A stretch of DNA of 8,327 bases from Bacteroidales bacterium. GTDB taxonomy: Bacteria; Bacteroidota; Bacteroidia; Bacteroidales; UBA932. The notes under the pieces were generated by a model that saw only the letters and a list, made by a program, of their open reading frames with translations, had not been told where the DNA came from and did not search any database. The stretch covers positions 1-8,327 of the forward strand of contig JAILDI010000067.1 of NCBI GenBank assembly GCA_024689525.1. Direction: 5' to 3'. Position 1 is the stretch's first letter; the number at the start of each line of letters is the position of its first letter. The position numbers were made by a program, and so were the translations under genes. Below, piece by piece: positions 4,892 to 8,327 of the stretch.

Positions 4892-6163
4892 ATGAAGCGT
4901 TTATTCCTGCTTCCGCTATTAGTCCTGGCGGTCTCCTGCTATCCCGGAGAAACGGACCAGACAATCATTCTTGATCCCGGCTACGAACTCACGGCAACGG
5001 TAGTCACCGGTGCCGCATCGGATATTGCCATCACATCGGCAAAGATCAGCGGCAGCTGGAGCGGCGCAAATGCGGTGGTTCGTGAGGCGGGCTTCCTGCT
5101 GGGAACCAGCGCGGAAGACCTGGAGGAGACCTGGCAGGCGGAGCTTCCTGGCGGAGGCACAGGTACTACCGGCGCCTTCTCCGTATCCCTGGATGCCCTG
5201 GACGGCGGCGTTACCTATTATTACTGTGCATATGTGCAGCTCCAGGACGGGGAACTCATCAAGGAGTTCAAGGGCAGCACAAAGAGCTTCACAACCCAGA
5301 CGCAGCCGGATGTCCCGCAGGTGTATTCTGGCAGCCAGCCCGGCTGGGCGGAACTCCCCGTGATGAACATCGGCACTTCCGGCAATTATATGATAAACAG
5401 CACGGACGACAGCGAGTATTATGCCTGGCACATCAGCCCGGATGTAAAGGGCCCCGGCAACAAGCTCGCCCGCAACTACACCGTGTGCTACAGCGCAACG
5501 CATCATTGCCCCGTGTGGGTGGCGGCTCCCAGGCATTCTATGTACGTGGGCAGCGCCGGCCGCTCTGACGCCTACGGCAAGGATCCGGACATCCCCGCCG
5601 ACATCCAGTACAACTCCAAGAGCACCGGCGGCGGCTGCAACAAGGGTCATATGCTGGGCAGTGCGGAACGCACCTGCTCATCGGCCACCAACCGCCAGGT
5701 GTTCTACTACACCAACATCGCCCCTCAGCTTTCCGCCAACTTCAATACCGGCGGCGGCCGATGGAACGTGCTGGAAGACTTTGTGGACACCCAGGTTTGT
5801 GCCGATACCCTTTACGAGGTCATAGGCTGTTACTTTGACAAATACACAGATAAATACGGGGAAACGCAGACCCCCTCCACCATCAGCTACTGCGGCCGCG
5901 ACGACGTCCATATGCCCACGATGTTCTACTACGTGCTCCTCCGCACCAAATCCGGAAGCAGCGGCAAGAGCGTTGCAAGTTGCAGCGCCTCCGAGTTGAA
6001 GTGCGTGGCCTTCGTCCGTGCCCACGTGAACGTGCGCCAGAAAGTCTCCGCCACCGAGCTTATGTCCGTGGCCGACCTTGAAGCAATCACCGGCGTAACC
6101 TACTTCCCCAACGTTCCCAACGCCCCGAAGAGCACATTCAAGGCTTCGGACTGGGGACTGTAA
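4892..6163 (+). CDS. Secreted lipoprotein DNA/RNA non-specific endonuclease (NucA/Serratia nuclease family, beta-beta-alpha-metal)
   Basis: A 423-residue exported protein. The signal peptide MKRLFLLPLLVLAVSC has a lipobox ending at C16, implying lipid anchoring after signal peptidase II cleavage. Residues about 35-136 form a beta-rich, fibronectin-III-like domain (REAGFLLGTS, GAFSVSLDAL, TYYYCAY, KSFTTQ). The nuclease domain spans about 160-410. Its core CNKGHM (249-254) supplies general base H253; canonical members have DRGH, so N250 and K251 are a variant. TNIAPQ (274-279) and FNTGGGRWNVLE (284-295) supply the metal-binding Asn (N285) and the conserved Glu (E295). About nine cysteines in the mature part suggest disulfides. 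An earlier in-frame GTG near 4712 is rejected because it lies inside rmuC and would bury the signal peptide. Stop TAA 6161-6163 is followed by uup 3 nt later. Probable role: degrading extracellular or periplasmic nucleic acid. Confidence 0.9.
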   Translation: MKRLFLLPLLVLAVSCYPGETDQTIILDPGYELTATVVTGAASDIAITSAKISGSWSGANAVVREAGFLLGTSAEDLEETWQAELPGGGTGTTGAFSVSLDALDGGVTYYYCAYVQLQDGELIKEFKGSTKSFTTQTQPDVPQVYSGSQPGWAELPVMNIGTSGNYMINSTDDSEYYAWHISPDVKGPGNKLARNYTVCYSATHHCPVWVAAPRHSMYVGSAGRSDAYGKDPDIPADIQYNSKSTGGGCNKGHMLGSAERTCSSATNRQVFYYTNIAPQLSANFNTGGGRWNVLEDFVDTQVCADTLYEVIGCYFDKYTDKYGETQTPSTISYCGRDDVHMPTMFYYVLLRTKSGSSGKSVASCSASELKCVAFVRAHVNVRQKVSATELMSVADLEAITGVTYFPNVPNAPKSTFKASDWGL

Positions 6164-6166
6164 ACA

Positions 6167-7936
6167 GTGGCAAGCTACCTTCAAATAGAGAACATCTCCA
6201 AGTCGTACGGCACCAAAGTGCTGTTCGACAGGATCGGCTTCAATATCAACGAGGGCGACAAGGTGGCCCTCATCGCCCCCAACGGCACGGGCAAGACATC
6301 GCTCCTGCGCATTCTTGCCGGCAAGGACAGCTCCGACAGCGGCGGTCGCATTCTCTTCCTCAAGGACATCCGCATCGCCTTCCTGGAGCAGGACTACGCC
6401 TACGACCCGGAGAAAGCCATCTTCCGCCAGATAATGGACTCCTCCGTAAAGTGGACGGAGCATCTGGACCAGGACCACCTGTGGGAGTACGAAAGGCGCG
6501 TGGAGCAGCTCCTGCACCAGTTCTCGCTCCCGGACATCGACCGGAAGATGAAGGACCTCTCGGGCGGGGAAATCAAGCGCGTCGCCCTGGTGGAGATGCT
6601 GGCCTCCGAGGCCGATTTCTACATAATGGACGAGCCCACGAACCACCTGGACGTGGAAGCCATCGAACTGCTGGAAAGCCGCCTCAAGCACGACCGTTGC
6701 ACCCTATTTATGGTGACGCACGACCGCTACTTCCTGGACCGCGTGTGCAACACCGTGATGGAACTGGACCGCGGCAACATATACATTTACAGGGGCGACT
6801 ATCTTAACTTCCTTGAGAAGCGCCAGGAGCGCATCGACCTTTATAATGCCGAAACCGAGAAAGTGCGCAACGCCTTCCGCCGGGAGCTGGAATGGATCCA
6901 CGCCACGCCCTGCGCACGCAGCGGTAAGGCCAAATACCGCAAGCAGGCCTTCGTGGCCATCAAGGAGCGGGCCCAGGACAGTTATCTTGTGAAGAAGGTC
7001 GATATGGCCGAAATGCAGCAGCGGAGCACCTACCTTGGCAACAAGGTCATCGACTGCAAGAACGTCTCCTTCTCCTGGGAGGGCAAATGCTACCTCCGGG
7101 ACTTCACATACAGCTTCCAGCGCTACGACCGCGTAGGAATCGTAGGCCGCAACGCCTCCGGAAAAACCACCTTCCTGAATATAATCACCGGCCTTTGGAA
7201 CGGGTCGATGGGCGGGGAACTCACCGGCGTCATCGAGCGCGGCGACTCGCTCCGCATCGGCTATTATCACCAGGAAGGGATGCAGTTCAAGGCGGGCCAG
7301 ACCGTGATGGAAACCGTGCAGAACACCCATCTGCTGGGCCGATTCCTGTTCCCGCACGAGATGTGGACCACCCCCGTGGAGCGCCTCTCCGGCGGAGAAA
7401 AGCGCCGCCTGTACCTTCTCACAATCCTGATGCAGGAGCCCAATCTCCTCATCCTTGACGAGCCCACGAACGACCTCGACATCGTTACGCTGGACATTCT
7501 GGAGGAGTACCTGCTGGAGTTCAAGGGCTCGCTCATCATCGTGTCCCACGACCGCCATTTTATGGACCGCCTTGTGGAGCATCTGCTGGTGTTCTGCGGC
7601 GACGGCGTGGTGAAGGACTTCATCGGCAACTACTCCGAATACCGCAGCTTCATCCGGGACTACGAGCAGGCCTCCGCGGCCGCGCCCAAGCCGGAAAAGC
7701 CCGCAGGCGAGAAAGTGCGCACGCCGGCCAAGCCGCGGCTCACCTGGAAGGAGCAGCAGGAGCTGAAGGCGCTGGAGGCCTCCATCGCCTCCCTGGAGGC
7801 GGAAAAGGCCGATCTCGAGGCCGGCCTTTCATCGGGCACCCTGGGGGCCGATGAGTTGCAGGCCGCATCGACCCGATACGGAGAGGTCGTGGCGCAGCTG
7901 GACGAAAAAGAGCTCCGATGGCTGGAGCTCGCTTAA
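6167..7936 (+). CDS. uup: ABC-F family ATPase Uup
   Basis: A 589-residue soluble protein with two ABC ATPase domains and no membrane domain. Domain 1: Walker A APNGTGKT (37-44), signature LSGGE (131-135), Walker B YIMDEP with E156, H-loop H185. Linker 240-262 carries the ABC-F pattern (ELEW, PCARSGKAKYRKQAF). Domain 2: Walker A GRNASGKT (327-334), signature LSGGE (407-411), Walker B LLILDEP with E432, H461. A Pro/Lys/Ala-rich stretch (about 502-525) leads to a charged coiled coil at 527-588, characteristic of Uup. Uup binds DNA and ribosomes; E. coli mutants show raised precise excision of transposons. The start is GTG 6167, giving (M)ASYLQIENISKSYG, which matches the N-terminus I recall for Bacteroides homologues; no upstream ATG exists and the next Met is far inside. 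Only 3 nt separate it from the nuclease stop, so translation is probably coupled. Confidence 0.93.
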   Translation: MASYLQIENISKSYGTKVLFDRIGFNINEGDKVALIAPNGTGKTSLLRILAGKDSSDSGGRILFLKDIRIAFLEQDYAYDPEKAIFRQIMDSSVKWTEHLDQDHLWEYERRVEQLLHQFSLPDIDRKMKDLSGGEIKRVALVEMLASEADFYIMDEPTNHLDVEAIELLESRLKHDRCTLFMVTHDRYFLDRVCNTVMELDRGNIYIYRGDYLNFLEKRQERIDLYNAETEKVRNAFRRELEWIHATPCARSGKAKYRKQAFVAIKERAQDSYLVKKVDMAEMQQRSTYLGNKVIDCKNVSFSWEGKCYLRDFTYSFQRYDRVGIVGRNASGKTTFLNIITGLWNGSMGGELTGVIERGDSLRIGYYHQEGMQFKAGQTVMETVQNTHLLGRFLFPHEMWTTPVERLSGGEKRRLYLLTILMQEPNLLILDEPTNDLDIVTLDILEEYLLEFKGSLIIVSHDRHFMDRLVEHLLVFCGDGVVKDFIGNYSEYRSFIRDYEQASAAAPKPEKPAGEKVRTPAKPRLTWKEQQELKALEASIASLEAEKADLEAGLSSGTLGADELQAASTRYGEVVAQLDEKELRWLELA

Positions 7937-7944
7937 GACTGATT

Positions 7945-8327
7945 ATGGAGAACACCATCACAGAAGAACGCAAATGGAAGATACTCTCCACCGAGTATCT
8001 CGTCAAGCGACCGTGGCTCACGGCCCGTCGCGACGTGGTCGAACTTCCGGACGGCCGCGTGAATCCGGAGTACTATGTCCTGGAATACCCGGACTGGGTG
8101 AACGTCATTGCTATTACTGTGGACGGCGATATGGTGCTTGAACGCCAGTACCGTCACGGCCTGGGCAAAACCTGCTACGAACTTCCCTGCGGGGTAATCG
8201 AGGCGGGGGAGACACCCCTTGAGGCGGCAAAGCGCGAGCTCCTGGAAGAGACGGGTTTCGCAGGAGGGGAGTGGAAGCCCTGGATGGTTTTGTCGCCCAA
8301 TCCCAGCACATCGACAAATCTCACACA
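7945..8327 (+). CDS. NUDIX hydrolase, ADP-ribose pyrophosphatase-like, 3'-truncated by the window edge
   Basis: The frame from ATG 7945 stays open to the last base (127 codons plus 2 nt). Residues 83-105 are a perfect NUDIX box, GX5EX7REUXEEXGU: G83, E89, R97-E98, E101-E102, G104-F105, forming the Mg2+-binding loop-helix-loop. Upstream EYYVLEYPDWVNVIAIT and VLERQYRHG (65-72) resemble ADP-ribose pyrophosphatase/NudF-type proteins, where the QYR segment precedes the box. LSPNPSTS after the box fits the SPG-like segment of that subgroup. Substrate is therefore most likely a nucleoside diphosphate sugar such as ADP-ribose, but this is inference. It starts 8 nt after the uup stop, as the fourth operon gene. 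The C-terminus lies outside the window. Confidence 0.9.
   Translation, partial: MENTITEERKWKILSTEYLVKRPWLTARRDVVELPDGRVNPEYYVLEYPDWVNVIAITVDGDMVLERQYRHGLGKTCYELPCGVIEAGETPLEAAKRELLEETGFAGGEWKPWMVLSPNPSTSTNLT

Noticed and set aside
4919..6691. Two long minus-strand frames (4919-5650 and 5678-6691) antisense to the nuclease and uup
   Set aside because: Composition is that of antisense GC-rich codons, and one crosses the boundary of two solid plus-strand genes.
6704..7582. 292-codon minus-strand frame antisense to uup
   Set aside because: Uup motifs are complete on the plus strand; the antisense frame has no features.
1..8327. CRISPR array, insertion sequence or integrase
   Set aside because: No regularly spaced repeats, terminal inverted repeats, transposase or tyrosine recombinase motifs were seen on either strand.

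Overview
The window reads as chromosomal DNA of a Bacteroidota bacterium, most likely Bacteroidales, of moderate to high GC. Three observations support this. Several promoters have the Bacteroidota -7 element TAnnTTTG, two of them with a TTG element 19-20 nt upstream. Shine-Dalgarno sequences are essentially absent. The protein families (DUF4143 ATPase, RmuC, Uup with an ASYLQ-type N-terminus, a NucA-type nuclease lipoprotein) have Bacteroidales-like sequences. Genus cannot be fixed from the sequence alone.

Left part (1-3000), patchy and accessory-looking. It holds the 3' part of a DUF4143-type AAA ATPase gene that enters from outside the window, then a short remnant carrying one 4Fe-4S motif and resembling the C-terminus of PreA (dihydropyrimidine dehydrogenase subunit). 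Next is an EamA/DMT transporter with a -7 element only 7 nt before its start codon. Convergent to it, with abutting stop codons, lies an AT-rich helix-turn-helix gene whose C-terminal domain has no function I can name.

Middle (3020-3720), an RNA block. A tRNA-Ala(GGC) gene on the minus strand and the tmRNA gene ssrA on the plus strand are head to head, sharing an 87-bp intergenic region that holds both promoters. Both RNAs show the G3:U70 identity pair of alanine acceptors. The tRNA transcript has a strong hairpin/T-tract terminator about 110 nt after the tRNA. The tmRNA encodes the tag GNNRFALAA and has no visible terminator.

Right part (3724-8327), a compact plus-strand operon: rmuC, a secreted lipoprotein DNA/RNA non-specific endonuclease, uup (ABC-F ATPase) and a NUDIX hydrolase cut by the window end. 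Gaps are 13, 3 and 8 nt. rmuC starts only 3 nt after the mature 3' end of tmRNA, so the operon probably shares the ssrA transcript and the rmuC message may be generated by tmRNA 3' processing. Known roles of RmuC and Uup relate to DNA rearrangement and recombination outcomes, and a nucleotide-handling theme is plausible but not shown.

The most interesting points are the ssrA-rmuC junction, the tRNA-Ala/ssrA divergent pair next to an island-like segment, the HTH protein with its unassigned domain, and the PreA-like remnant. I see no CRISPR array, integrase, transposase or clearly new system.
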